Part shown: piece after piece, positions 17,280 to 24,606 of the stretch
How the letters are laid out: every line of letters begins with the position of its first letter
How positions within the stretch are numbered: position 1 is the stretch's first letter
DNA from: GCA-002731945 sp036344135
GTDB taxonomy: Bacteria; Pseudomonadota; Alphaproteobacteria; MED-G09
Direction of reading: 5' to 3'
Assembly (NCBI GenBank): GCA_036344135.1
Contig: JAYYUG010000056.1
Coordinates: forward strand, 1-27,663
Length of the DNA stretch: 27,663 nt
Made by a program: the position numbers and the translations under genes
The notes under the pieces: generated by a model
What the model was told of the DNA's origin: nothing
The model's database searches: none
The model's input: the letters and a program-made list of their open reading frames with translations, nothing else

Positions 17280-18575
17280 ATGGGTCAAATTAAAGGAACA
17301 GAAACGAGAAAAATAGCTGCGTATATTCTTGAAGAGGTTATAAGACGTTCCAATTCAGTGGATGTGATATTAGAAAGAATTTCAAGGATAAATAAAAATT
17401 ATTCACAGTTAAATCGGCGTGATCGAGCTTTTTGCAGGATGCTAGCGACTTCTACCTTAAGATACCTAACTCAAATAGATTATGCCTTAGATAAATTTTT
17501 AGATAAACCTCTAAGTAAGTTACCAGAAAAAGTAAAAATCGCATTACGTTTGGGGGTGGTACAAATAATTTTCTTAGAAACTCCAAATTATGCTTCTGTC
17601 AATATGTCAGTCAATCTCGTAAGCAAAAATTGGAGATCATTAACTAATGCAATTCTTAGACGTATAGCAAGAGAGAAATCCATATTTTTGAAGCACTTGA
17701 ATGATGGTCCGAAAATTCCCATTTGGTTAGAAAAAAGATGGAAAAAAAACTGGAAAGAAGAGTATGAAGAAATAATTAAAATACATCAAAACCTAAAACC
17801 TCCAATAGATATTTCAGTAAAGAGCAATGCAAAATACTGGGCTAAGGAGTTAAATGCAAAATTGCTTCAGAATGATGTGTTGAGGATTTATGGTGAGGGA
17901 CGTATTAATAAACTATCAGGATTCCAACTCGGTGAATGGTGGGTACAAGACTTTTCTTCTCAGATTCCTGTTCGGCTTCTCAACGTTAGATCAGGTGAAA
18001 ATATCCTTGATTTGTGCTCAGCCCCTGGTGGGAAGACAGTTCAATTAGCCTCTCTTGGCGCAAAGGTTACCTCAGTAGACAAAAGCGTATCAAGATTTCA
18101 AAGATTAAAAAGTAACTTGAAACGATTAAAACTGACATCAGAATTGATAAATGAAGATATATTAAAATATAAGTTTAATAAAAATTGGTCTAAAATTTTA
18201 CTGGATGCACCATGTTCGTCTACTGGAACATTGAGACGTAATCCTGACATAATGTACAATAAAAATGAAAAAGAAGTTTTGTTACTTACTTCTATTCAGG
18301 AAAAACTTTTAGACAAAAGTTGGTCCATTCTAAATCAAAATGGATTCTTAATTTACTGCACTTGCTCACTTGAAAAAGAAGAGGGCGAAGACCAAATAGA
18401 AAAATTTCTAAAGAAACATAAAGACGCAAGATTAGATAAAATACTAGAATCAGAAATGGATGGTATTGAGGAATCAATATCAAAAAAGGGTTGGCTTAGG
18501 ATATTACCACATCATTATAAGGATAAAGGTGGTACGGATGGATTTTTTATTGCTCGTTTAAAGAAAGTTTCTTAG
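17280..18575 (+). CDS. RsmB/NOP-family rRNA m5C methyltransferase
   Basis: Protein of 431 residues with an N-terminal NusB-like RNA-binding domain (about 1-140) and a C-terminal class I methyltransferase. SAM motif I is LDLCSAPGGK at 243-252. The two catalytic cysteines of RNA m5C methyltransferases are C312 (DAPCSSTGT) and C362 (YCTCSLEKEEGE). This architecture is that of RsmB, which methylates C967 of 16S rRNA, though alphaproteobacterial copies may differ in target. No Shine-Dalgarno is seen before the ATG at 17280. It heads the rsmB-rpe-purH run and is divergent from the SdhAF4 gene. Confidence 0.9.
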   Translation: MGQIKGTETRKIAAYILEEVIRRSNSVDVILERISRINKNYSQLNRRDRAFCRMLATSTLRYLTQIDYALDKFLDKPLSKLPEKVKIALRLGVVQIIFLETPNYASVNMSVNLVSKNWRSLTNAILRRIAREKSIFLKHLNDGPKIPIWLEKRWKKNWKEEYEEIIKIHQNLKPPIDISVKSNAKYWAKELNAKLLQNDVLRIYGEGRINKLSGFQLGEWWVQDFSSQIPVRLLNVRSGENILDLCSAPGGKTVQLASLGAKVTSVDKSVSRFQRLKSNLKRLKLTSELINEDILKYKFNKNWSKILLDAPCSSTGTLRRNPDIMYNKNEKEVLLLTSIQEKLLDKSWSILNQNGFLIYCTCSLEKEEGEDQIEKFLKKHKDARLDKILESEMDGIEESISKKGWLRILPHHYKDKGGTDGFFIARLKKVS

Positions 18576-18614
18576 ATACTTGCATGGAGTTGAAGCCTCT
18601 GTTAATGAGTGTAC

Positions 18615-19277
18615 ATGGACGAGAAAATAAAGATTGCTCCCTCCATCCTGGCGGCTGATTATTCGCAACTTGGTATCGAAACCCAAGCCATTACAAAAGC
18701 CGGTGCTGACTATGTTCATGTGGATGTCATGGATGGACATTTTGTTCCAAACATTACTATCGGCCCAGAAGTTATAAAAGACCTGAGAAAATGTACTGAA
18801 TTACCTTTTGATGTGCATCTAATGATTGCGCCCGTCAATCCGTTTCTTGAGAGTTTCGTTAAATCGGGAGCAGACATTATCACCTTTCACCCCGAAGCTG
18901 AGTCTGATACCCAAAAAACAATTGATATAATCAAAAAATTAGGAATCAAAGTCGGCCTTTCCCTGAATCCCTCAACATCCATTGAAGTTCTAGATCCGTT
19001 AATAGATTGCTTAGATTTAATTTTAGTTATGACAGTAGTTCCTGGATTTGGTGGTCAAACATTTTTGGATAATCAATTAAAAAAAATTGAAAAGATTCGG
19101 AGATTAATTGACAAAAGTGGAAAGAATATTGAATTGGAGGTCGATGGTGGAATTAATTTTGATACTGCCCCTAAAGCAATAAGCGCGGGAGCTGATGTTT
19201 TAGTTGCTGGTACCGCAACTTTTAATGGTGGTCCCCAAAACTATGCAAGTAATATATCAAAACTCAGAAACGGATAA
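18615..19277 (+). CDS. rpe: ribulose-phosphate 3-epimerase
   Basis: TIM-barrel enzyme of 220 residues that interconverts ribulose 5-phosphate and xylulose 5-phosphate. With the start at ATG 18615 the active-site residues fall at family positions: S10 (APSILAADY), H35, D37, M39 (VHVDVMDG) and H68 (DVHLMI). The loop MTVVPGFGGQTF and the second aspartate in EVDGGINF are present. A GTG two codons upstream (18609) is a possible alternative, and neither start has a strong ribosome site. The TAA shares one base with the purH ATG (TAATG). Confidence 0.95.
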   Translation: MDEKIKIAPSILAADYSQLGIETQAITKAGADYVHVDVMDGHFVPNITIGPEVIKDLRKCTELPFDVHLMIAPVNPFLESFVKSGADIITFHPEAESDTQKTIDIIKKLGIKVGLSLNPSTSIEVLDPLIDCLDLILVMTVVPGFGGQTFLDNQLKKIEKIRRLIDKSGKNIELEVDGGINFDTAPKAISAGADVLVAGTATFNGGPQNYASNISKLRNG

Positions 19278-20869
19278 TGGAATCAAAACTAATAAAGATT
19301 AAAAGAGCCCTTATCTCTATCTCAAATAAAAATGGAATCTTGGATTTGGTAAAAATTCTTCAAGATAACAATGTAGAAATAATTTCGACTGGTGGTACGT
19401 CTTTATTCTTGTCTGAGTCGGGATTTAAAGTTGTAGACGTTTCTTCAATAACAGATTTTCCAGAAATATTAGATGGTCGAGTTAAAACCTTACACCCGAA
19501 GATTCATGGTGGCCTTTTGGGGATTAGGGGAAATGCTAATCATAAAAATACAATGTTAGAACAGGAAATTCCCTATATAGATTTATTGATAGTTAACCTT
19601 TATCCTTTTGAAGAAACTATTGCTAAAGGCTCTTCATACAAAGAAACGATAGAAAATATCGATATAGGTGGTCCAGCAATGATAAGAGCAGCAGCAAAAA
19701 ATCACGATGGCGTTGGTGTGGTGGTTGATCCAAATGATTATAATAAAATTTCACAAGAATTAATTAAGAATAATTGTTGCCTAACTAAGCAAACCACGAA
19801 AAGGCTTGCTCTAAAAGCATATTCAAGAACAGCCTCTTACGATGCAACCATATCTAACTGGCTTTCGTCCCAATTAGATGAACAAATGGGAGACTTTAAA
19901 GCTGTTGGGGGAAATAAAATACAATCATTAAGGTATGGAGAAAATCCTCATCAAAGTGCGGCATTTTATAGCGATGGCACTAATCGTTTAGGGGTGGTTA
20001 CCGCGGAACAACTTCAAGGAAAAGAACTCAGTTATAATAATATTAATGATACAAATGCAGCATTCGAATTGGTGTCCGAATTTAATCCTAAAGAAGGATC
20101 TGCAATTGCTATTATTAAACACGCCAATCCGTGTGGAGTAGCAATAGGAAAAAAACAATCTGATGTTTTTATTAGCGCTATAGGGTGCGACTCTACTTCA
20201 GCCTTTGGGGGTATAATTGCTCTTAATACTGAGCTTGACGGAGACACAGCAAAGTTAATAACAGAAATATTTACAGAAGTAATTATTGCTCCATCAATAT
20301 CGAAAGATGCTGAAAGGATCTTGTCTGAGAAAAAGAATCTAAGAGTAATGATTACTGGTGGAATTCCTGACCCTCTTGAAGAAAATGTGTCATTTAAGAC
20401 GGTATCAGGAGGATTTCTAACACAGTCCAGAGATAATATAAGCCTTGATCTAAACGAGATAAAGATCGTAACAAAAAGAAAACCAACTGATAACGAAATG
20501 GAAGATTTAATTTTTGCCTTCAAGGTTGCTAAACATGTAAAATCTAATGCTATTGTTTATGCAAAAAATAAAACAACGGTTGGCATTGGAGCTGGACAAA
20601 TGAACAGGTTGGATTCTTCAAGGATCGCTGGTAGAAAATCGCATGACGCTGCTGTAGCCTTAGGAAATAAAGAGCCCTTATCAGTGGGCTCAGTAGTTGC
20701 TTCAGATGCTTTTTTCCCATTTGCAGATGGTTTGATGGCGGCTGCAGAGGCTGGTGCGACAGCAATTATCCAACCGGGTGGATCTATTCGTGATGATGAA
20801 GTAATTCGAGCAGCCGATGAAGAAAACTTAGCTATGATCTTTACAAGTATTAGACACTTTAATCATTAA
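19277..20869 (+). CDS. purH: bifunctional AICAR transformylase / IMP cyclohydrolase
   Basis: Enzyme of the last two steps of IMP synthesis, 530 residues. The N-terminal IMP cyclohydrolase (MGS-like fold) shows STGGTSLFL and RVKTLHPKIHGGLLG. The C-terminal AICAR transformylase shows SLRYGENPHQ, the catalytic K281-H282 of IKHANPCG, and DAFFPFADGLMAAAEAGA followed by IQPGGSIRDDE. It uses 10-formyl-THF, a FolD product. It is coupled to rpe through TAATG. It converges on the receptor gene with a single base between stop codons and no visible terminator. Confidence 0.97.
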   Translation: MESKLIKIKRALISISNKNGILDLVKILQDNNVEIISTGGTSLFLSESGFKVVDVSSITDFPEILDGRVKTLHPKIHGGLLGIRGNANHKNTMLEQEIPYIDLLIVNLYPFEETIAKGSSYKETIENIDIGGPAMIRAAAKNHDGVGVVVDPNDYNKISQELIKNNCCLTKQTTKRLALKAYSRTASYDATISNWLSSQLDEQMGDFKAVGGNKIQSLRYGENPHQSAAFYSDGTNRLGVVTAEQLQGKELSYNNINDTNAAFELVSEFNPKEGSAIAIIKHANPCGVAIGKKQSDVFISAIGCDSTSAFGGIIALNTELDGDTAKLITEIFTEVIIAPSISKDAERILSEKKNLRVMITGGIPDPLEENVSFKTVSGGFLTQSRDNISLDLNEIKIVTKRKPTDNEMEDLIFAFKVAKHVKSNAIVYAKNKTTVGIGAGQMNRLDSSRIAGRKSHDAAVALGNKEPLSVGSVVASDAFFPFADGLMAAAEAGATAIIQPGGSIRDDEVIRAADEENLAMIFTSIRHFNH

Positions 20870-20870
20870 T

Positions 20871-22700
20871 TTAATAATTAACCTTCACGCCTAAATAAAC
20901 GGATGCACCCTCGGTCCCATACCCATAAATATCCTGATAACTTTTATTAAAAATATTTTTTATTTTAGTAAAAAAAACTAAATCATTCTTTAAATTCTTT
21001 ATAAAAGTTAGATCGACCCTAATCCATTCTTCGAGAGTGACTCGCGTATCTTTTTCTCTTCCATTATAATTAATCTGGAAAAAAAATCTTGAATCCGAAC
21101 TGATGGTATAAGAAAGGTCAATCGACGCCTTACTTTTAGGAATTCGCATAAGGCTAATTCCAAATGAGTCTTTGGCCACTAAAAAGGAGTAACTACCAGA
21201 AATATTTAAATTTTCTAATTTATTGTAACCTAAGTTCAGTTCAACACCTTCAGTAGAAACTCTTTTTATATTTTCATAAGCACCACGAGCAAAAGAAAAG
21301 TCTATTTGGTTTATAATATCTTGTTTAAAATAAGTTATTCTAAAAGTAACCCCCAAGTCTTTTGAGCTATGTTCAAAGCCTACTTCGTATCCTTTGCTGC
21401 TTTCTGGTTTTATAGATTTGTTAGCAGTTACTGATCCACAACAAAAAAATGTTGATTGGAATATTGTCGGCAACTTGAAGCCCTCGCCCCAATTCGACCT
21501 GAATAACCAGTCATTCCCCAAATCATAAAATCCAGTAATCTTCATCGTATTTTTTTTGGAATCATTATTTCTTCTATCGCTTCTAAAACCTAAGGAAATA
21601 CCTAATTTTTTTACGGGCTTGAGCTCGTATAATAGGAATAAAGATTTAGTACTTAAGGAATCTGTTAAAACCTTTGTTTCCTCATTCTCAAAACCAAAGG
21701 TTAAAAAATTTTTAGGGTTAAAAGAATAACTTCCTGTATATCGAATAAAATCTCTTTTTCCCTCAGCAGAAAAATTCTGCATCCCATTTAAAGAATATTT
21801 TCTATTTATACTGGATCTGGCATATGTTAGAATGTTGTCTAATTTTTCCTCTAACGCCCTCTTTTTGACTGACATAGTCCAGTTCAAATGATTGGACTTG
21901 GTGTTTTCATCCCCGTCTTTTGCACCTGTTATACTGCCATAACTATCAAAATCAATATCCGATTCCGAATAATTTATATTGGTGCTGTATGTAATATCAT
22001 GAAAGTTAAGCTTTCCTTTGAACAAAAAAGATCGGCTTCCAAAACCATCCTTTTCAAAATTGCCATCATTCTCCTCCGCTTTAGAAATTCCTTGCGACTT
22101 ATGGTCAAATGCAGATATTTGAAAATTATTCTCATTGTTAGAAAAATATATATTAGCCCCTAATTTAAAAGTTTCGTGAGATCCCGTTTCAATAAAAAAG
22201 TTGTATTTTGGTCCCATTTGGAAGTCCTTCGTAACGATATTAATCAGACCGCCAATCGCATCACTCCCCCACAACGTGGATTGGGATCCTTTAAGTACCT
22301 CAATTCTCTCAATATTAAAGGTTTGAAGATTGGAAAAATCAAAGGCGCCATCTGGTGAGGAGGCATCATTTACTTTCACTCCGTCAATAAGAACTAATGT
22401 CTGACCACTCGACGCACCCCTAATTCTTGTGTACGAAGTTCCTCCGAAAGCACCACTTTGACTGACATTAATTCCCCCTAAAGACTCCAATGCTTCACTA
22501 ACAAAACTATATCCCTTATTAAAAATTTCATCGGAAGTGATAACATCAATACTAGATCCGGCCTGGTAAATGTTGGTAGAAGATCGTACAGCTTTGACTT
22601 GTATTGTCTCTAAAGAATGTACTTGAATTTGCTGCGATTTTGCTTGGCTATAGACATTTGAAGCGATCACAATAAGGAGACAACAGAAAAAATTTTGCAT
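20871..22700 (-). CDS. btuB: TonB-dependent outer-membrane receptor, BtuB-like (cobalamin uptake)
   Basis: Outer-membrane receptor of 609 residues. It has a signal peptide (1-18), a TonB-box-like LETIQVKA near 29-36, a plug domain (about 45-160: VITSDEIFNKG, TRIRGASSGQTLVLIDGVKVND, GLINIVTKDF) and a 22-strand-type barrel ending in a terminal aromatic residue (GVKVNY). The length matches BtuB rather than the longer siderophore receptors. The cobalamin riboswitch directly upstream on the same strand supports B12 or another corrinoid as ligand. No btuCDF or TonB-ExbBD genes are nearby, so the rest of the pathway lies elsewhere. Confidence 0.88.
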   Translation of the reverse strand: MQNFFCCLLIVIASNVYSQAKSQQIQVHSLETIQVKAVRSSTNIYQAGSSIDVITSDEIFNKGYSFVSEALESLGGINVSQSGAFGGTSYTRIRGASSGQTLVLIDGVKVNDASSPDGAFDFSNLQTFNIERIEVLKGSQSTLWGSDAIGGLINIVTKDFQMGPKYNFFIETGSHETFKLGANIYFSNNENNFQISAFDHKSQGISKAEENDGNFEKDGFGSRSFLFKGKLNFHDITYSTNINYSESDIDFDSYGSITGAKDGDENTKSNHLNWTMSVKKRALEEKLDNILTYARSSINRKYSLNGMQNFSAEGKRDFIRYTGSYSFNPKNFLTFGFENEETKVLTDSLSTKSLFLLYELKPVKKLGISLGFRSDRRNNDSKKNTMKITGFYDLGNDWLFRSNWGEGFKLPTIFQSTFFCCGSVTANKSIKPESSKGYEVGFEHSSKDLGVTFRITYFKQDIINQIDFSFARGAYENIKRVSTEGVELNLGYNKLENLNISGSYSFLVAKDSFGISLMRIPKSKASIDLSYTISSDSRFFFQINYNGREKDTRVTLEEWIRVDLTFIKNLKNDLVFFTKIKNIFNKSYQDIYGYGTEGASVYLGVKVNY

Positions 22701-22727
22701 ATCAGTTTTCTTTCAAAAACGCGTTCA

Positions 22728-22748
22728 AGCCACCCTAATAGGGTAGCT
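22728..22748 (-). promoter_or_regulatory. hairpin in the B12 leader expression platform
   Basis: In the minus-strand RNA, AGCUACCCU and AGGGUGGCU pair over nine positions (one G-U) around a three-base AUU loop. Eight bases later comes a run of five U (22719-22715). This could be a weak intrinsic terminator or a stem affecting ribosome access, since the btuB ATG is about 27 bases beyond the stem. The U-run is not directly at the stem base, so a terminator role is uncertain. Confidence 0.5.
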
Positions 22749-22752
22749 AATC

Positions 22753-22810
22753 TGTCGTTTCAAAGGAAAATCCTGCCTTAAGGATTAACCCGATCCTAGG
22801 GCGAACGACA
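22753..22810 (-). promoter_or_regulatory. linker helix and inner hairpin between B12 aptamer and expression hairpin
   Basis: Directly after the aptamer, UGUCGUU (complement of 22804-22810) can pair with AACGACA (complement of 22753-22759). Inside it AAUCCU and AGGAUU (complement of 22781-22786 and 22769-22774) form a six-pair hairpin with a UAAGGC loop. This resembles the regulatory-domain stem (P13-like) of class I cobalamin riboswitches, but no clear loop-loop contact with the aptamer was found. Confidence 0.45.
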
Positions 22811-22962
22811 CGATGGTAGGTCTCCTGACTCACATTTCGAAGCTTTGAACGCCTTCCCAAAAAAATTCAGTGGCACTTTGTTCTAGCTCAATGTTTACAG
22901 TTGCGGGAACAGCACAGGAATAAAACCTGTTTCCCTTTTAACCGTATTGCACGGCACCATCG
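22811..22962 (-). promoter_or_regulatory. cobalamin (B12) riboswitch aptamer
   Basis: On the minus strand the conserved class I cobalamin aptamer elements appear in order: GGTGCC, AAAGGGAA, a CAGG/CCTG hairpin, TTCCCGCAACTGT, GCCACTG, GGGAAGGC, and the B12 box GAGTCAGGAGACCTACC (complement of about 22816-22832). The ends CGATGGT and ACCATCG (22956-22962 and 22811-22817) pair as P1. When adenosyl- or methylcobalamin binds, such leaders switch the downstream gene off. The start codon of btuB is about 110 bases downstream. Confidence 0.95.
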
Positions 22963-22967
22963 GGTTA

Positions 22968-22995
22968 TTTATATCAAGAATATATATACTTTCAA
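22968..22995 (-). promoter_or_regulatory. probable sigma70-type promoter of the B12 leader
   Basis: TTGAAA (complement of 22990-22995) and TATAAA (complement of 22968-22973) are separated by 16 bases on the minus strand. Transcription would start around 22961, that is, at the first base pairs of the riboswitch P1 stem, which supports the call. The -35 lies only 10 bases from the 3' end of the tRNA gene. Confidence 0.6.
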
Positions 22996-23005
22996 TAGAA
23001 TGTTG

Positions 23006-23080
23006 TGGAGCGGGCGATGAGATTCGAACTCACGACCCTCACGTTGGCAACGTGATGCTCTACCACTGAGCTACACCCGC
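23006..23080 (-). tRNA. tRNA-Gly (anticodon GCC)
   Basis: A complete cloverleaf on the minus strand: acceptor GCGGGTG pairs with CGCCCGC (one G-U), D-arm GCTCAGTGGTAGAGC, anticodon arm CACGTTGCCAACGTG with GCC in the loop, T-arm with GTTCGAATC, discriminator T and an encoded CCA (complement of 23006-23008). Discriminator U is usual for bacterial tRNA-Gly. It reads toward the B12 leader, and no terminator is visible in between. Confidence 0.97.
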
Positions 23081-23095
23081 ACTAACCAGAAATTC

Positions 23096-23124
23096 ACAAT
23101 ATTTGAAAGATTTAAAGAAGTAAA
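23096..23124 (-). promoter_or_regulatory. possible promoter of tRNA-Gly
   Basis: On the minus strand TTTACT (complement of 23119-23124) and TATTGT (complement of 23096-23101) are 17 bases apart, each matching 4/6 of consensus. A start near 23089 would be a few bases before the mature tRNA 5' end at 23080. The match is modest. Confidence 0.3.
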
Positions 23125-23133
23125 CAATCTTAC

Positions 23134-23162
23134 TTAACTAATCTCAGGTGATTATGTATAGT
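23134..23162 (+). promoter_or_regulatory. possible promoter of the RHH-PII operon
   Basis: TTAACT (23134-23139, 4/6) and TATAGT (23157-23162, 5/6) are 17 bases apart. A start near 23168 would make the mRNA almost leaderless with respect to the ATG at 23171, which has no properly spaced Shine-Dalgarno. AGGTGA at 23146-23151 would then be promoter spacer rather than a ribosome site. I saw no GG-N10-GC type sigma54 element, which some PII genes have. Confidence 0.3.
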
Positions 23163-23170
23163 TGTGTAAT

Positions 23171-23665
23171 ATGAGTAAACAAGATCAAAGAATACAATTA
23201 GTTGCTTCAACAGAATTTAGAAATGAGGTAAACAAATGGAGAAGAGGTCAAACGGATCTACCGTCACACTCTGAATCTATAAGAAGGTTAGTTAAGATCG
23301 CTTTACGGCTTGAAAAGGGTGAAACTATGAAAATGATAACTGCTATAATTAGACCGCATAAATATAATGATGTGCGCGATGCATTGATTGACATTGGAAT
23401 TGAGGGATTATCCGCTACTGAGATAAAAGGTTTTGGCCGTCAAAGAGGGCAAACTGAAATTTACAGGGGCTCAGAATATAAAACAACCGAAATACCGAAA
23501 ATCAAGATTAATCTTGTTGTAGCGGCCGAGCGACTAGAACAGGTCATTGAAATTATTAAAAAAACTTCTGAAACTGGAAAAGTTGGAGATGGTAAGATTT
23601 TTATATCAGACATCGATCGCGCAATAAGAATTAGAACTGGAGAAACCCAGGAAGAAGCATTATAA
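23171..23665 (+). CDS. PII nitrogen-regulatory protein with N-terminal ribbon-helix-helix domain
   Basis: One open frame of 164 residues with two parts. Residues 1-48 look like a CopG/Arc-type ribbon-helix-helix unit: strand QRIQLVAS, helix TEFRNEVNKWRRG, then PSHSESIRRLVKIALRLEK. After a four-residue joint (GET-M) comes a complete 112-residue GlnB/GlnK-type PII. It has the T-loop GFGRQRGQTEIYRGSEY, with Y46 and the uridylylation target Y51 at canonical PII positions, the B-loop TGKVGDGKIF, and the C-terminal IRIRTGE. PII senses ATP/ADP, 2-oxoglutarate and, through uridylylation, glutamine. No glnA or amtB is adjacent; the next gene, 2 bases on, is cnoX-like. ATG 23171 is preferred over TTG 23162 because MSKQDQRIQLVA matches free-standing RHH proteins. 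The functional product could also be the shorter PII from 23327. Confidence 0.85.
   Translation: MSKQDQRIQLVASTEFRNEVNKWRRGQTDLPSHSESIRRLVKIALRLEKGETMKMITAIIRPHKYNDVRDALIDIGIEGLSATEIKGFGRQRGQTEIYRGSEYKTTEIPKIKINLVVAAERLEQVIEIIKKTSETGKVGDGKIFISDIDRAIRIRTGETQEEAL
23314..23329 (+). promoter_or_regulatory. internal ribosome site and start for free PII
   Basis: AAAGGGTGAAACT directly precedes an in-frame ATG at 23327, with the GGG 7 bases upstream. Translation from here gives exactly the canonical 112-residue PII (MKMITAIIRP). This is better spaced than anything before the upstream ATG, so a separate PII product from the same mRNA is plausible. Confidence 0.5.
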
Positions 23666-23667
23666 AA

Positions 23668-24606
23668 ATGGCAAATAACAAAAATGAAAATTTAGATCTT
23701 CAAAAAGATCAAAATCTACAAAAAAATAATAATATTGTTGATGTAAATACTGAAAATTTTATGGCTATTGTCATTGAACAATCAAAAAATACTCCTGTAA
23801 TAGTTGATTTTTGGGCTCCTTGGTGTGAACCCTGTAAACAACTTACTCCAATATTGGAAAAAATAATAAGTGGTGAAAATGGAAGAATTATTCTCGCTAA
23901 AATGAATATCGATGATAATCCTGAAATTCCGCAACAATTAAAAATACAATCAATTCCTGCAATAATTGCTTTCTATAACTCACAACCTGTAGATGGTTTT
24001 GCAGGAGTACAGCCAGAGTCCGCTATCAAAGAATTTATTTCTAAAATTTTATTGTTAACTGGCCCTTCTGAGGAAGAAAAGAGAATGGAAATCGCAAAGG
24101 CAATGTTTCTAAATGAAGAGACTGAACAATCCCTTGAGATTTTTGGACAGATAGCTCAATTAGAGCCTGAAAATATCAGCGCAATATCAATGATTGGAAA
24201 ATGTTATTTGAAGTTGGGAGAGCCAGAAAAGGCTAAAAATATTTTAGAATCCATAGAAAACAAAGATGATAACAACCAGGATTATATTTCACTTAAAGCT
24301 GAAGTGGATTTATTAAAAAAAGGAGAAGAAAAGACCGTCAACGACCAAGGTTTGGAAGAATTAATGCTAAGGGTAGAAAGAAATCCTAATGATCATGAAG
24401 CTAATTATGACCTTGCTATTAATTTTAACACTAAAGGGAATTACGAAGCGGCAATAGATTGCCTTCTGTTAATAATTGAAAAAGATAGAAACTGGAAAGA
24501 TGACAAGGCACGTAAACAATTGATAGAAATTTTTGATGCTTTAGGGCAACAAACTCAAGTAGTCAATGAGGGAAGAAAAAGATTATCTTCCATTTTATTT
24601 AGATGA
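23668..24606 (+). CDS. cnoX: thioredoxin-TPR co-chaperone, CnoX (YbbN) family
   Basis: Cytoplasmic protein of 312 residues: a polar, low-complexity N-terminal tail (1-25), a thioredoxin domain (about 27-130) with DFWAPWCEPCK, and C-terminal TPR helices (about 145-312). CnoX proteins hold unfolding proteins under oxidative stress and pass them to GroEL or DnaK. E. coli CnoX lacks a CxxC and is activated by chlorination, whereas this one keeps C53-E-P-C56 and should be redox active, as in other alphaproteobacteria (family knowledge). It starts 2 bases after the PII gene and its last bases overlap the next ATG (ATGA). Confidence 0.9.
   Translation: MANNKNENLDLQKDQNLQKNNNIVDVNTENFMAIVIEQSKNTPVIVDFWAPWCEPCKQLTPILEKIISGENGRIILAKMNIDDNPEIPQQLKIQSIPAIIAFYNSQPVDGFAGVQPESAIKEFISKILLLTGPSEEEKRMEIAKAMFLNEETEQSLEIFGQIAQLEPENISAISMIGKCYLKLGEPEKAKNILESIENKDDNNQDYISLKAEVDLLKKGEEKTVNDQGLEELMLRVERNPNDHEANYDLAINFNTKGNYEAAIDCLLLIIEKDRNWKDDKARKQLIEIFDALGQQTQVVNEGRKRLSSILFR

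Noticed and set aside
20032..20523. Open frame of 163 codons opposite purH
   Set aside because: It is antisense to a well-conserved stretch of purH and shows no recognisable domain.
23162..23170. TTG start for the RHH-PII protein
   Set aside because: The three extra residues have no family support, and an ATG follows at once.
23081..23170. sigma54/NtrC control of the PII gene
   Set aside because: I looked for a GG-N10-GC promoter and NtrC-like inverted repeats and saw neither.
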